Positions 47,124-55,682 of a stretch of DNA of 64,000 nucleotides are shown one piece after another. Both the position numbers and the translations under genes were made by a program. The notes below the pieces were generated by a model. The model ran no database searches, was not told the DNA's origin, and worked only from the letters and a program-made list of their open reading frames with translations. Origin of the DNA: Mycolicibacterium phocaicum (lineage in GTDB: Bacteria; Actinomycetota; Actinomycetes; Mycobacteriales; Mycobacteriaceae); NCBI RefSeq assembly GCF_010731115.1, contig NZ_AP022616.1, positions 3,162,001-3,226,000 on the forward strand. Direction: 5' to 3'. Every line of letters starts with the position of its first letter. Position 1 is the stretch's first letter.

Positions 47124-48538
47124 AGGATGGCGCCCGAGGTGTACTTGGCCGCTTCCGGGTACTGCGCCACCAGGCGGTCCACCGCGGCGACGACGGCGTC
47201 GACCTGGTCGCCGGCGGCGCCGCTGAACGCCTGCTTGTCGGCCAGTGCCGCGTCGAGCTCGACGCGGTCCAGCGGGAGGCGCGGATCGGCGGCCAGCCGG
47301 TCCAGAAGGTCTGGCTCCAAACCCTTTTCGCGCATCGCGAGCGCGACGGCGACGGCGTGCTCCTTGATGACCTCGTGCGCCGTCTCGCGGCCGACGCCGG
47401 CGCGCACCGCCGCCATCAGGATGCGGGTCGTCGCCAGGAACGGCAGGTAGCGGTCCAGCTCGCGCTGGATGACGGCCGGGTAGGCGCCGAACTCATCGAG
47501 CACCGTCAGGAACGTCTCGGTCTGGCCGTCGATGGCGAAGAACGCGTCGGGCAGCGCGACGCGGCGTACCACCGAGCAGAAGACGTCGCCCTCATTCCAT
47601 TGCGCCCCAGCCAGTTCCGCGGCCATGGAGCCGTAGCCGCGCAGTACGACCTGCAGGCCGTTGACGCGCTCGCACGAGCGGGTGTTCATCTTGTGCGGCA
47701 TGGCCGACGAGCCGACCTGCCCGGGCGCGAAGCCTTCGGTGGCCAGTTCGTGGCCGGCCATCAGCCGGATGGTGTGCGCGAACGACGACGGGCCGGCGCC
47801 CAGCTGCACCAGCGCGGACAGCACGTCGTGGTCCAGTGACCGCGGGTACACCTGCCCGACGGAGGTGAAAACCTCGGTGAATCCAAGAAACTCAGCGATT
47901 CGGCTTTCCAACTTGCCCAGCCGCGAGGCGTCACCGCCGAATAGGTCCAGCATGTCCTGCGCGGTGCCCATCGGGCCCTTGATGCCGCGCAGCGGGTACC
48001 GGTCGATCAGCTCCCGCAGCCGGGTCAGCGCGACCAGGGTCTCCTCGGCGGCCGAGGCGAACCGCTTGCCGAGCGTGGTGGCCTGCGCCGCGACGTTGTG
48101 CGAGCGACCGGCCATCACCAGGTCGCGATACAGCGCGGCGCGCTCGGCGAGCCGGGCCACCACCGCGACGCCGTGCGAGAACACCAGTTCCAGCGACTGC
48201 CGGATCTGCAACTGCTCGACGTTCTCGGTGAGGTCGCGGCTCGTCATGCCCTTGTGGACGTGCTCGTGGCCGGCCAGCGCGTTGAACTCTTCGATGCGCG
48301 CCTTGACGTCGTGCCGGGTGACGCGTTCCCGCGCGGCGATGGAATCCAGGTCGACCTGGTCCAGCACCCGCTCGTAGTCCTCAACGACGCCGGACGGTAC
48401 GGCCACGCCCAGTTCGGACTGCGCGCGCAGCACGGCCAGCCACAGCCGGCGTTCGGCGACGATCTTGTTCTCCGGCGACCAGATGGCCACCATCTCGTCG
48501 CTGGCGTAACGATTGGCCAGCACGTTGGGGATGCTCAC
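47120..48538 (-). CDS. purB: Adenylosuccinate lyase
   Basis: A 472-aa fumarase/aspartase-fold enzyme acting twice in purine synthesis (SAICAR and adenylosuccinate cleavage). Signature loop [17 protein letters not shown], with the catalytic Ser in it, and [17 protein letters not shown] start. GTGA overlap with the CYP126 gene makes them one operon. Confidence 0.97.
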   Translation of the reverse strand: MSIPNVLANRYASDEMVAIWSPENKIVAERRLWLAVLRAQSELGVAVPSGVVEDYERVLDQVDLDSIAARERVTRHDVKARIEEFNALAGHEHVHKGMTSRDLTENVEQLQIRQSLELVFSHGVAVVARLAERAALYRDLVMAGRSHNVAAQATTLGKRFASAAEETLVALTRLRELIDRYPLRGIKGPMGTAQDMLDLFGGDASRLGKLESRIAEFLGFTEVFTSVGQVYPRSLDHDVLSALVQLGAGPSSFAHTIRLMAGHELATEGFAPGQVGSSAMPHKMNTRSCERVNGLQVVLRGYGSMAAELAGAQWNEGDVFCSVVRRVALPDAFFAIDGQTETFLTVLDEFGAYPAVIQRELDRYLPFLATTRILMAAVRAGVGRETAHEVIKEHAVAVALAMREKGLEPDLLDRLAADPRLPLDRVELDAALADKQAFSGAAGDQVDAVVAAVDRLVAQYPEAAKYTSGAIL

Positions 48539-48562
48539 GGGACTACAGCCTACTAAGCCCGC

Positions 48563-49177
48563 TTATAGGGCGACCCGGCGTTCTTGGTCGAAGGGCGCCA
48601 GGACGTCGATGACGTCCACGAGGGTCGCCCGGGCAGTCGCGCGCGGGCCGTCACCGTCGCTCACCATCGACGCCACCACCGCACCGTCGACGGCGCAGAC
48701 CAGCGCCGTGAGCAGTTCGGCGCGCACCGAGCGCCCGGATCGCTCCACCACCTCGATGACGGCATCGGACCGCTGCTTGAGGATGCGTCGCTGCACGTCG
48801 CGCAGCCCGGGCTGACGGGCGCAGGCGATGTACCGCTCATAGCGGGAAATCAACTGGTCGGACGCCCGGGTGCTGTCACCGACCAGCAGGTCGACCAGCA
48901 GATCCGCCGTCGCGTCTGCGCCGCGGCGGCGCCGCGACAACGCCGAGACGCGCATGCGCAGCTGCTGAGATTCCGATTCTCCGACGTGCTCGACCGCCTT
49001 TTCGATCAGGTCGTCGAGGGACGAGAAGTAGTACGTCGTGGAGGCCAGCGGCAGCCCGGCCCGCTGCGCCACGGCGCGGTGCCGGACAGCGTCGAAGCCG
49101 CCCTCACACAGCAGCTCGGCGGCAGCGCTGACCAGCGCATACCGTCGCCGTTCCCCCTTTGGGGTGACTGCTGTCAT
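48563..49177 (-). CDS. TetR family regulator
   Basis: 204 aa from the ATG at 49177; an in-frame ATG 30 nt upstream is also possible. Helix-turn-helix LCEGGFDAVRHRAVAQRAGLPLASTTYYFSSLDDLIEKAVEHV. The Arg-rich helix LSRRRRGADATADLLVDLL precedes a C-terminal domain typical of the Rv0775 type. Divergent from the esterase gene by about 97 nt and 25 nt upstream of purB on the same strand. Target unknown. Confidence 0.87.
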   Translation of the reverse strand: MTAVTPKGERRRYALVSAAAELLCEGGFDAVRHRAVAQRAGLPLASTTYYFSSLDDLIEKAVEHVGESESQQLRMRVSALSRRRRGADATADLLVDLLVGDSTRASDQLISRYERYIACARQPGLRDVQRRILKQRSDAVIEVVERSGRSVRAELLTALVCAVDGAVVASMVSDGDGPRATARATLVDVIDVLAPFDQERRVAL

Positions 49178-49273
49178 CACCCCGTAAATGCTGCCAGGAA
49201 TGGTCACGCGACGATCACGATTTCACGTAATCCATTAGGCATTACTCAGGAATGCCGGGCTGCGGCCGATGGC

Positions 49274-50170
49274 ATGATGGCGGCCATGGCAGAGCTGAGC
49301 CGACGCGCCGTCCTCCGTCTCGGAGCCGGCGCCGCCGCAGGGGCCGCCGGCGCGTTCGCGTTGGGGTCGACGTTCAACCGCCCGACCGTCACCGCGACCC
49401 CGGTGACAATGACGAGCGTCGGGGCGCCGCTCGCGCCACCCCCGGCCGTCGCCGATCCGGCACCCACCTACGTGACCGGTTCATTCGTCTCGCAGGCCCG
49501 CGGTGGCGTCTCGACCAACTGGGCCATCGCCCGCCCGCCGGGCCAGACCGCGCCACTGCGGCCCGTGATCGCGCTGCACGGCAAAGGCAGCGACGCCGCG
49601 ACGGTGATGGCCGGCGGCGTCGAACAAGGGCTGGCACAGGCCGTGGCCGCGGGGCTGCCGCCGTTCGCGGTCGTGGCCGTCGACGGCGGTGGCGGCTACT
49701 GGCACAAGCGGGCTTCGGGGGAGGATTCGGGCGCCATGGTGCTCGATGAGCTGATCCCGATGCTGGCCTCGCAGGGCCTCGACACCTCGCGGGTGGGTTT
49801 CCTGGGCTGGTCGATGGGCGGCTACGGCGCGCTGCTGCTGGGGGCCCGGCTGGGCGCGGCCCGCACCGCGGCGATCTGCGCCGTCAGCCCGGCGTTATGG
49901 ACGTCATCGGGCGCGACGGCTCCGGGCGCCTTCGACGGTGCGGCCGACTACGCGGCCAACTCGGTGTGGGGTCTGCCCGGGCTGGCGGGTATCCCGATCC
50001 GCATCGACTGCGGCGACAGTGACCCGTTCTACTCGGCGACCAAGCAGTTCATCGCCCAGCTGCCCAACGGCGCCGCGGGTGGCTTCTCCCCCGGCGGCCA
50101 CGACGCGTCGTTCTGGAGCGCGCAGCTGCCGGCCGAGATCTCCTGGCTGGCCCCGCTCCTCGTCCAGTGA
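49274..50170 (+). CDS. Exported serine esterase (alpha/beta-hydrolase, Tat-type signal)
   Basis: About 298 aa; starts at 49274, 49277 or 49286 are possible. The twin-Arg motif SRRAVLRLG precedes a hydrophobic GAAAGAAGAFALG segment, indicating Tat export. The hydrolase core has LHGKGSDAATV, nucleophile GWSMGGYGALLLGARLG and the His in GGHDASFWSAQLP. It resembles the Rv0774c/esterase-D-like group. The substrate may be a cell-envelope ester (inference). Its TGA lies inside a family 2 palindrome. Confidence 0.87.
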   Translation: MMAAMAELSRRAVLRLGAGAAAGAAGAFALGSTFNRPTVTATPVTMTSVGAPLAPPPAVADPAPTYVTGSFVSQARGGVSTNWAIARPPGQTAPLRPVIALHGKGSDAATVMAGGVEQGLAQAVAAGLPPFAVVAVDGGGGYWHKRASGEDSGAMVLDELIPMLASQGLDTSRVGFLGWSMGGYGALLLGARLGAARTAAICAVSPALWTSSGATAPGAFDGAADYAANSVWGLPGLAGIPIRIDCGDSDPFYSATKQFIAQLPNGAAGGFSPGGHDASFWSAQLPAEISWLAPLLVQ

Positions 50171-50218
50171 TTTGTGCACGAAAATCCGCGTCTGCCGCGG
50201 AAAATCGTGCACAAATCC
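50169..50218. repeat. Palindromic repeat family 2, copy C
   Basis: GATTTGTGCACGAAAATCCG and CGGAAAATCGTGCACAAATC form a near-perfect stem with a TCTGC-type loop. The esterase TGA (50168-50170) overlaps its left end, and the convergent purD stop is 4 nt past its right end, so the element is the entire intergenic gap. Confidence 0.92.
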
Positions 50219-50221
50219 CGG

Positions 50222-51496
50222 CTAGAGCGAGATGCGGCCTTCGGCGGCAGCGAGGCCGATGTCGGTGCGGAAGTGGCTGCCCGGCAGGCGAATCGACTCG
50301 ATGATCCGGTAGGCCTCGGCCCGCGCGGCCGCCAGGTCCGCACCGGTGCCCACCACCGACAGCACCCGGCCGCCGGAAGAGACGACGCTGCCGTCGTCGC
50401 GGCGGCTGGTGCCCGCGTGCAGCACGCCGGCCGTCTCCGATCCGGTGATCACGTCCCCGACGCGGGGGCGACCCGGGTAGTTCTCGGCGGCCACGACGAC
50501 CGTGACGGCCGACCCGTCCTGCCACTGCAACGCACCGACAGAATCGAGGGTGCCGGTGGCGGCGGCGTTGAGCAGCGTGCCCAGTGGGGTCTGCAGCAGT
50601 GCCAGCACGGCCTGGGTCTCGGGATCGCCGAAGCGGCAGTTGAATTCGACGACGGCCGGGCCCTTCGAGGTGATGGCCAGGCCGGCGTACAGCAGGCCCG
50701 AGAACGAGCTGTCACGCCGAACCAGTTCCGCGGCAACGGGTTTGACGACCTCGTCGACGATCTGGTCGACGACCGCTGCGGGCAGCCACGGTAGCGGCGT
50801 GTAGGCGCCCATGCCGCCGGTGTTGGGTCCGCTGTCGTTGTCGCCGACGCGCTTGAAGTCCTGCGCGGGCAGCAGCGGCACCACGGTCTCGCCGTCGACG
50901 ACGCAGAACAGCGACACCTCGGGCCCGTCGAGGAACGACTCGAGCAGCACCGGGTGGCCGGATTCGAGCAGTTCGGCGGCGTGGGCGCGGGCGGCCTCCC
51001 GGTCCGCGGAGACGACGACGCCCTTGCCGGCGGCCAGCCCGTCGTCCTTGACGACCCAGGCCTGTTGGCCGGCGGGCGGGCCGAAGCGGTCCAGGGCGGC
51101 GTCGAGGTGGGCGGGGTTGTCGACGATCTCGCTGGTCGCGGTGCGCACGCCGGCCGCGGCCATGACGTCCTTGGCGAACGCCTTGGAGCCTTCGATGCGG
51201 GCGGCGTCCTTGGACGGCCCGAAGGTGGCGACGCCGGCCGCGCGCAGCGCGTCGGCCACACCCAGCACCAACGGCACCTCGGGGCCGATCACGACCAGGT
51301 CGGCGGCGAGCTTCTTGGCCAGCGCGAGCACCTCGTCGGCGGCGGTGATGTCGACGTCGTGCTGCTCGGCGACGGCGGAGGTACCGGCATTGCCGGGGGC
51401 GACAGCCAGGTAGTCCACCTGGGGGTCGCGGCTCAGGGCGAGCAGCAGGGCATGTTCACGGGCACCGGAGCCGATCACGAGGACGCGCACAGCCAC
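50222..51496 (-). CDS. purD: Phosphoribosylamine-glycine ligase (GAR synthetase)
   Basis: A 424-aa ATP-grasp enzyme, second step of purine synthesis. Motifs are [37 protein letters not shown] and [19 protein letters not shown] start. Divergent from the EspA/EspE-like gene with a 66-nt gap. Confidence 0.97.
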   Translation of the reverse strand: MAVRVLVIGSGAREHALLLALSRDPQVDYLAVAPGNAGTSAVAEQHDVDITAADEVLALAKKLAADLVVIGPEVPLVLGVADALRAAGVATFGPSKDAARIEGSKAFAKDVMAAAGVRTATSEIVDNPAHLDAALDRFGPPAGQQAWVVKDDGLAAGKGVVVSADREAARAHAAELLESGHPVLLESFLDGPEVSLFCVVDGETVVPLLPAQDFKRVGDNDSGPNTGGMGAYTPLPWLPAAVVDQIVDEVVKPVAAELVRRDSSFSGLLYAGLAITSKGPAVVEFNCRFGDPETQAVLALLQTPLGTLLNAAATGTLDSVGALQWQDGSAVTVVVAAENYPGRPRVGDVITGSETAGVLHAGTSRRDDGSVVSSGGRVLSVVGTGADLAAARAEAYRIIESIRLPGSHFRTDIGLAAAEGRISL

Positions 51497-51562
51497 ACCC
51501 TAGTAGCTGGTCGGCTCGTCCTAAACTGGGCAGGCCCGACGCACGCGAGGAGGTCCGCACCG

Positions 51563-52054
51563 GTGGAGCCGCTGGATGCCTTCCTACTGATGTGGGAGCG
51601 GGCCCGCGCCACCTTCGGCGAGGGCGTTCCGCACGACCGCTCCGAGTTCGACAAGAGCGAGCAGCTGCGCGCACTCCAGGATCAGGTGAAGGCCGCGGGT
51701 CCCGGTCCGCACTGGACCGGCGGCGCGGCCGACCGCTACGCCGAGGCCAATGACAAGCACGCCCAGGCCCTCGGCCGGCTGGCCGACCTCGACAAGCGCG
51801 TGGGCGACGAACTCGAGCGGTCCGCAGACGTGGTCAACGGCGGACGCCGCGAACTCGACGCTCTCAAACACTGGGTGACCGACCTCGCCGACGAAGCCAA
51901 GAAGACGCCGACCGCCGCCGCCGACCACGCGCTGTGGTCGGCGATCGGCAAGGCCAGCGGCGACGTCGCCGACATCATCACGCGCTCACACACCGACCTG
52001 TCGGGAGTCGCCGGCCGAATCCAGAGCCTCGACAGCGAGTTCGACGACTTCTGA
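51563..52054 (+). CDS. EspA/EspE-like type VII secretion-associated protein
   Basis: A 163-aa helical protein from GTG with AGGAGG. It has a WxG turn in GPHWTGGAADRYAEANDKHAQALGRLADLDKRVGDELERSADVVNGGRREL, closely resembling the N-terminal helical hairpin of ESX-1 substrates EspA/EspE. The long hydrophobic region of those proteins is missing. Tail ..RIQSLDSEFDDF. No ESX machinery genes are nearby, so it is an orphan. Secretion is inferred from the family. Two hairpins follow. Confidence 0.72.
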   Translation: MEPLDAFLLMWERARATFGEGVPHDRSEFDKSEQLRALQDQVKAAGPGPHWTGGAADRYAEANDKHAQALGRLADLDKRVGDELERSADVVNGGRRELDALKHWVTDLADEAKKTPTAAADHALWSAIGKASGDVADIITRSHTDLSGVAGRIQSLDSEFDDF

Positions 52055-52079
52055 GCGGCTCAGACCGTGCCCGTACGGA

Positions 52080-52140
52080 TTTGACCCTGCGTCCACTCAC
52101 ACATCTACTCGGTCATTTGTGGCGTCAACGCAAGGTCAAA
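52080..52140. repeat. Inverted repeat downstream of the EspA/EspE-like gene
   Basis: TTTGACCCTGCGT and ACGCAAGGTCAAA (arms at 52080-52092 and 52128-52140) flank about 35 nt. It lies 26 nt past the stop. Only one copy is seen in the window. Confidence 0.6.
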
Positions 52141-52298
52141 CGCAGAAGTCACCTCTCACCCCACTGCCTTTGATCCGGAGCTGTCACCGATCGCGACATT
52201 GTCATCATGGGCTGACATGGTCAGCCCGGGCTGACAGCTTCGGCCGACATGTGCCCCAGGGAGAGCTGATCGAGCCGAGCTACCTAGCCACCGGTGAC

Positions 52299-52359
52299 GT
52301 TGACTGCGAACTCACGCACACGTTTTCTCGACTTTCTGCGTCGTCAGTTCGCAGTCAAC
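52299..52359. repeat. Inverted repeat between EspA/EspE-like and the 408-aa genes
   Basis: GTTGACTGCGAACT (52299-52312) and AGTTCGCAGTCAAC (52346-52359) are perfect 14-bp arms, with a further CACGCA/TGCGT pairing inside. It lies 11 nt from the minus-strand gene's stop and could terminate it. The 315-nt gap 52055-52369 holds this and the previous repeat and no gene. Confidence 0.7.
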
Positions 52360-52369
52360 ACAGACGCTC

Positions 52370-53596
52370 CTACACCACCGTCAGCGGCAGGGACTTGCGT
52401 TCCTCGAAAACCCACGCCGCGCCGCTACTGACCTTGCACACCGAGACCTCGCCGAGTTCCTTTGCCGGGGTGTCGGTTTCGATGAACCGGACGGTCCAGT
52501 CGGTGGCATCGCCGGAGACTTCGGCGCGCAGCAGCGGGTTGACGGCCGTCGCGATGGCCTGCAGCGGCAAGTCCGACTCCGGCGACACCAGGGTGATCCA
52601 GGCGCCATCCTCGTGTGCGGGTGACGGGCGCACGTGCGCCTCGCTGCCCGAAACCTCGACGCACACATACGCGGCCGGATTGAGGAGCGGATGCAGCTCG
52701 AGTACCCGCAAGGCCCCGGCGGCGTCGTTCGGCAGGTCCAGCACCTTCTGGATCCGCTCGGCCGCCACGCCGGAGATGCCGATCAGGGACTTGGTCCGGA
52801 TGGACCGTTCCTTCTCGGCGTCGCCAGCACAACGGGCCCGCACGGCCAGCGCGAAAGACAGCACCAGCAGGTGCATCTGCAGGCACACCTCGTCGGCGAT
52901 GCGCACCAGCGCCGAGTGCGAGAACGCCGAGAAATCGACGTCGCTCACCAGCGGGCCCGAGTAGTCGGCCTGGCCCTCGTCCGCCGGATCGATGTCGTCG
53001 AGCTCGCACCGGTAGGCGTTGGTCGCGCCGATGACGTCGAGCTGTGGGATGAAACCGACCTCGGGATGGGACTCGTCGATGATGACGGTCCACGCGCACG
53101 CCGGCGTCCGATCCGCCGGGACGCGCGGCGGCCGGTGGATGGGCCGCACCTGGCAGCGCCGGTTGGTCGCGAGCGCTGTCGCGTCGAACGTCGGGTCCTC
53201 GATGTCGTGGCACATGCCGCGCACGTAATCGGGGCCCATGGGCTCGACGTCCATGAGCGCACCGCAGTGGTCCAGGTGGAATTCGCCGTGCCAGCGGTCG
53301 TGCACGGTGTACCGGAAGTCCATGAACTGCGGGGGCGCGCCGATGTCGAGCTGCAGGCCCTTGAAGATCGTGATGACGTCCACGCCTTCGTACTTCAGCG
53401 CCTTCTGCATCCGCTTGGTGTAGAGCGGGCTGGACCCGGCCCACTCCTCGATGGCGACCTGCAGCATCTCTTCCCGGCCGAATTCGACTATGCACCAGGC
53501 CATTCCGGCGCGGTCGATGAGCTGGCCGATCAGCAGCAGCTCGGGCACCAGTGCCGCCAGCTCAGCACGCGACAGCGACGCGTACCTACTTGTCAT
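52370..53596 (-). CDS. Unknown 408-aa His/Cys-rich protein, last gene of the aldA operon
   Basis: Not assigned to a known family. A helical N-terminal region contains a dense cluster of possible metal ligands at about 99-133: HDRWHGEFHLDHC, then GMCHDIEDP. A second block (LPLQAIATAVNPLLRAEV..) forms the C-terminal about 120 aa. No signal or membrane helix. The start overlaps the CMD-like gene by 11 nt, so both are made from one message. L-2-amino-thiazoline-4-carboxylate-hydrolase-like folds were considered, without firm support. Absent from the M. tuberculosis locus as remembered. Confidence 0.78.
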   Translation of the reverse strand: MTSRYASLSRAELAALVPELLLIGQLIDRAGMAWCIVEFGREEMLQVAIEEWAGSSPLYTKRMQKALKYEGVDVITIFKGLQLDIGAPPQFMDFRYTVHDRWHGEFHLDHCGALMDVEPMGPDYVRGMCHDIEDPTFDATALATNRRCQVRPIHRPPRVPADRTPACAWTVIIDESHPEVGFIPQLDVIGATNAYRCELDDIDPADEGQADYSGPLVSDVDFSAFSHSALVRIADEVCLQMHLLVLSFALAVRARCAGDAEKERSIRTKSLIGISGVAAERIQKVLDLPNDAAGALRVLELHPLLNPAAYVCVEVSGSEAHVRPSPAHEDGAWITLVSPESDLPLQAIATAVNPLLRAEVSGDATDWTVRFIETDTPAKELGEVSVCKVSSGAAWVFEERKSLPLTVV

Positions 53597-54029
53597 CGAG
53601 CTCGCTCCCGGTGTTCATCTTGACGGCGGCATTGACATTGGCCTTGCGGTCCTCTGCCACGCCCTTCTCGGCGGCCTTGCGCCGCCTCGCGACCACCTTG
53701 GACACGGCGCCGTTGAACGCCGACCCGAGGGGGAAGCCGAGGTACTGCGTCAGGAAGATGCCGATGTCCTTGAGCTCGGCCTCGGTGAATTCCTCGTTGA
53801 GCAAGGCGGCGTTGATCTGAATCTCGGCGAGGTCCTGCGAGCCGACAGCGGTGACGCACGTGAACGTCATCAGGCGCTTCTCCCGCATCGACAGTCCGGG
53901 CTTGCTCCAGATGGTGCCGAACAGGTGATCCACGGTGAGGTCGAAGTACGGGTCGCCCTCGATGTTGGGCATCTCCCAGCCGTAGACCTCGTTCATCTTC
54001 GCCAGGCCCTTGGCGCGCAACTCGTCCAT
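53586..54029 (-). CDS. Carboxymuconolactone decarboxylase / AhpD-like protein
   Basis: 147 aa from the ATG at 54029. An upstream TTG overlaps the previous gene's stop; the ATG shares one base with that TGA (TGATG). All-helical CMD fold: MREKRLMTFTCVTAVGSQDLAEIQINAALLNEEFTEAELKDIGIFLTQYLGFPLGSAF. The CxxC of peroxidase-active AhpD proteins is absent; only one Cys is seen, so a decarboxylase or hydrolase-like role is more likely. Matches Rv0771. Confidence 0.88.
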   Translation of the reverse strand: MDELRAKGLAKMNEVYGWEMPNIEGDPYFDLTVDHLFGTIWSKPGLSMREKRLMTFTCVTAVGSQDLAEIQINAALLNEEFTEAELKDIGIFLTQYLGFPLGSAFNGAVSKVVARRRKAAEKGVAEDRKANVNAAVKMNTGSELDDK

Positions 54030-54883
54030 CAAGACTCCTTCACATGCGGTACGCCGAGACCCTCGGCGAGGTTGGCCAGCGCCAGCTCCGCAAGCGGAAG
54101 ATCCACTCCCACAGCCGAACCCAGCCCCAGCGCCAGTGACAGGTCCTTCTCGGCCAGCCCGCGGGTGTGGACGAACATGTTGTAGAGGAAGTGGTCGGGC
54201 GCCAGCGGTTTGGTGTCGTCACGCGCCATGATGGCGCCGGGGCCGCCCGACTGCGCGTCACTGTGCCGCACCACGCGTCCCAGCTTCTGCAGGTCGATGC
54301 CCGATGCCTCGGCGAGTTTCTGCGCCTCACACGCGGCGGCAAAACCGATGAACGTCAGCATGTTCCGCGCCAGCTTCATCTTGGTCCCGGCGCCGGGCTC
54401 GCCGGCCCGCACGACCAATGACGCCCACTGCTTGAAGACGGGCTTGACCTTGTCATAGGCCTCGTCGTCGGCGCCGACCATGACCGCCAGCTCACCCTGG
54501 CTCGCCGCATGGGCGCCGCCGCTCACCGGAGCGTCGACGATGTGGATCCCCTTGGGCCGCAGCTGCTCGGCCAGCTCGACGGCTGTCGTCGGCTCGATGG
54601 TGGAGTGGATCGCGATCACCGTGCCGGGCGCGGCATGCTCGGCCAGCTGCGTCACGACGTCACGGACCTGCTCATCGTTGAGCACCGTCACGCTGATGAC
54701 GTCGGCCTTGGCCACCTCGGCGACGCTGCCGGCCAGGGTGGCGCCGAGCTCGCTGAACGGCGCCATGGATTCGGCGCGGACGTCGAAAACGATAAGCCCG
54801 CCGGGCCATTCGGCCAGGCGCTTGGCCATGGGGGCACCCTGGTTGCCCAGCCCGATATACCCCAGCTTCACGTCAGAACTCAT
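54029..54883 (-). CDS. 3-hydroxyisobutyrate-dehydrogenase-family oxidoreductase
   Basis: A 284-aa beta-hydroxyacid dehydrogenase. Nucleotide-binding start LGYIGLGNQGAPMAKRLAEW, where the usual GLGxMG has Q for M. Substrate segment DAPVSGGAHAASQGELAVMVG, and the catalytic-Lys region AGTKMKLARNMLTF. ATGA overlap with the SDR gene. Matches Rv0770. Substrate unknown, probably a small hydroxyacid produced in this operon's pathway. Confidence 0.9.
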   Translation of the reverse strand: MSSDVKLGYIGLGNQGAPMAKRLAEWPGGLIVFDVRAESMAPFSELGATLAGSVAEVAKADVISVTVLNDEQVRDVVTQLAEHAAPGTVIAIHSTIEPTTAVELAEQLRPKGIHIVDAPVSGGAHAASQGELAVMVGADDEAYDKVKPVFKQWASLVVRAGEPGAGTKMKLARNMLTFIGFAAACEAQKLAEASGIDLQKLGRVVRHSDAQSGGPGAIMARDDTKPLAPDHFLYNMFVHTRGLAEKDLSLALGLGSAVGVDLPLAELALANLAEGLGVPHVKES

Positions 54884-55632
54884 GACCGGATGATCTGTCC
54901 GCCGTCGACGTTGAAGATCTGCCCGGTGATCCAGCTGGCCTCGTCGGACAGCAGGAACAGGCACATGCCGGCGAGGTCTTCGGGCGTGCCCATGCGCGCC
55001 AGCGGCAGGGTCTGCACGATCTGCTTGACGATGGCCTGCGGCGTGGTGCTGCGGTTGGCCTCGGTGTCGATCGGGCCGGGCGCGATCGCGTTGATCCGGA
55101 TGTTGCGCCAGCCCAGCTCGCGCGACAGCTGCTGCGTCAGGCCGTTGACACCGACCTTGGCCAGACCGTAGAAGTTGGCGTAAACCCATGCCGCGGTGGA
55201 GGACTGGTTGACGATCGATCCGCCGCCCCGCTTCTCCATGTGCGGGAACACCGCGCGGGTACACACCAGCGCACCGTCGAGGTTGACGCTCATGAACTTG
55301 CGGTAGTAGTCCCAATCGACGGTCAGCAGACCGTCGAGCTTCATGCCGCCGAAGATCGCGGCGTTGTTCACCAGGTAGTCGATGCCACCGAATTCCGCGA
55401 CGGCCGCCGCGGCCATCTCGTTGGCCGAGTCGATGTCCGACACGTCGACCCGCACGGCCAGCGCCTTGCCGCCGTCGGCCTTGATGCCGGCGGCCACCTT
55501 CTCGGCGCCCTCGACGTTGATGTCGGCGATGACGACCGCGGCGCCTTCCCGGGCCAGCGCCTCGGCGTAGACCTGGCCGATGCCGCCGCCCGCCCCGGTC
55601 ACGATCGCGACCTTGTTCTCAAACCTGCTCAT
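54880..55632 (-). CDS. Short-chain dehydrogenase/reductase
   Basis: 250 aa, classical SDR. TGAGGGIGQVYAEALAREGAAV (coenzyme loop), NNAA, catalytic Ser in VNQSSTAAWVYANFYGLAKVG with YxxxK, and LSRELGWRNIRINAIAPGPIDTEA. Acid residue ADINVEG after beta-2 suggests NAD preference. Matches Rv0769. 50 nt downstream of aldA. Confidence 0.93.
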   Translation of the reverse strand: MSRFENKVAIVTGAGGGIGQVYAEALAREGAAVVIADINVEGAEKVAAGIKADGGKALAVRVDVSDIDSANEMAAAAVAEFGGIDYLVNNAAIFGGMKLDGLLTVDWDYYRKFMSVNLDGALVCTRAVFPHMEKRGGGSIVNQSSTAAWVYANFYGLAKVGVNGLTQQLSRELGWRNIRINAIAPGPIDTEANRSTTPQAIVKQIVQTLPLARMGTPEDLAGMCLFLLSDEASWITGQIFNVDGGQIIRS

Positions 55633-55682
55633 GATTTCCTCTCGAATAACGCTTGTCAGTCAACAGTTCTCGGCGACCAGGC

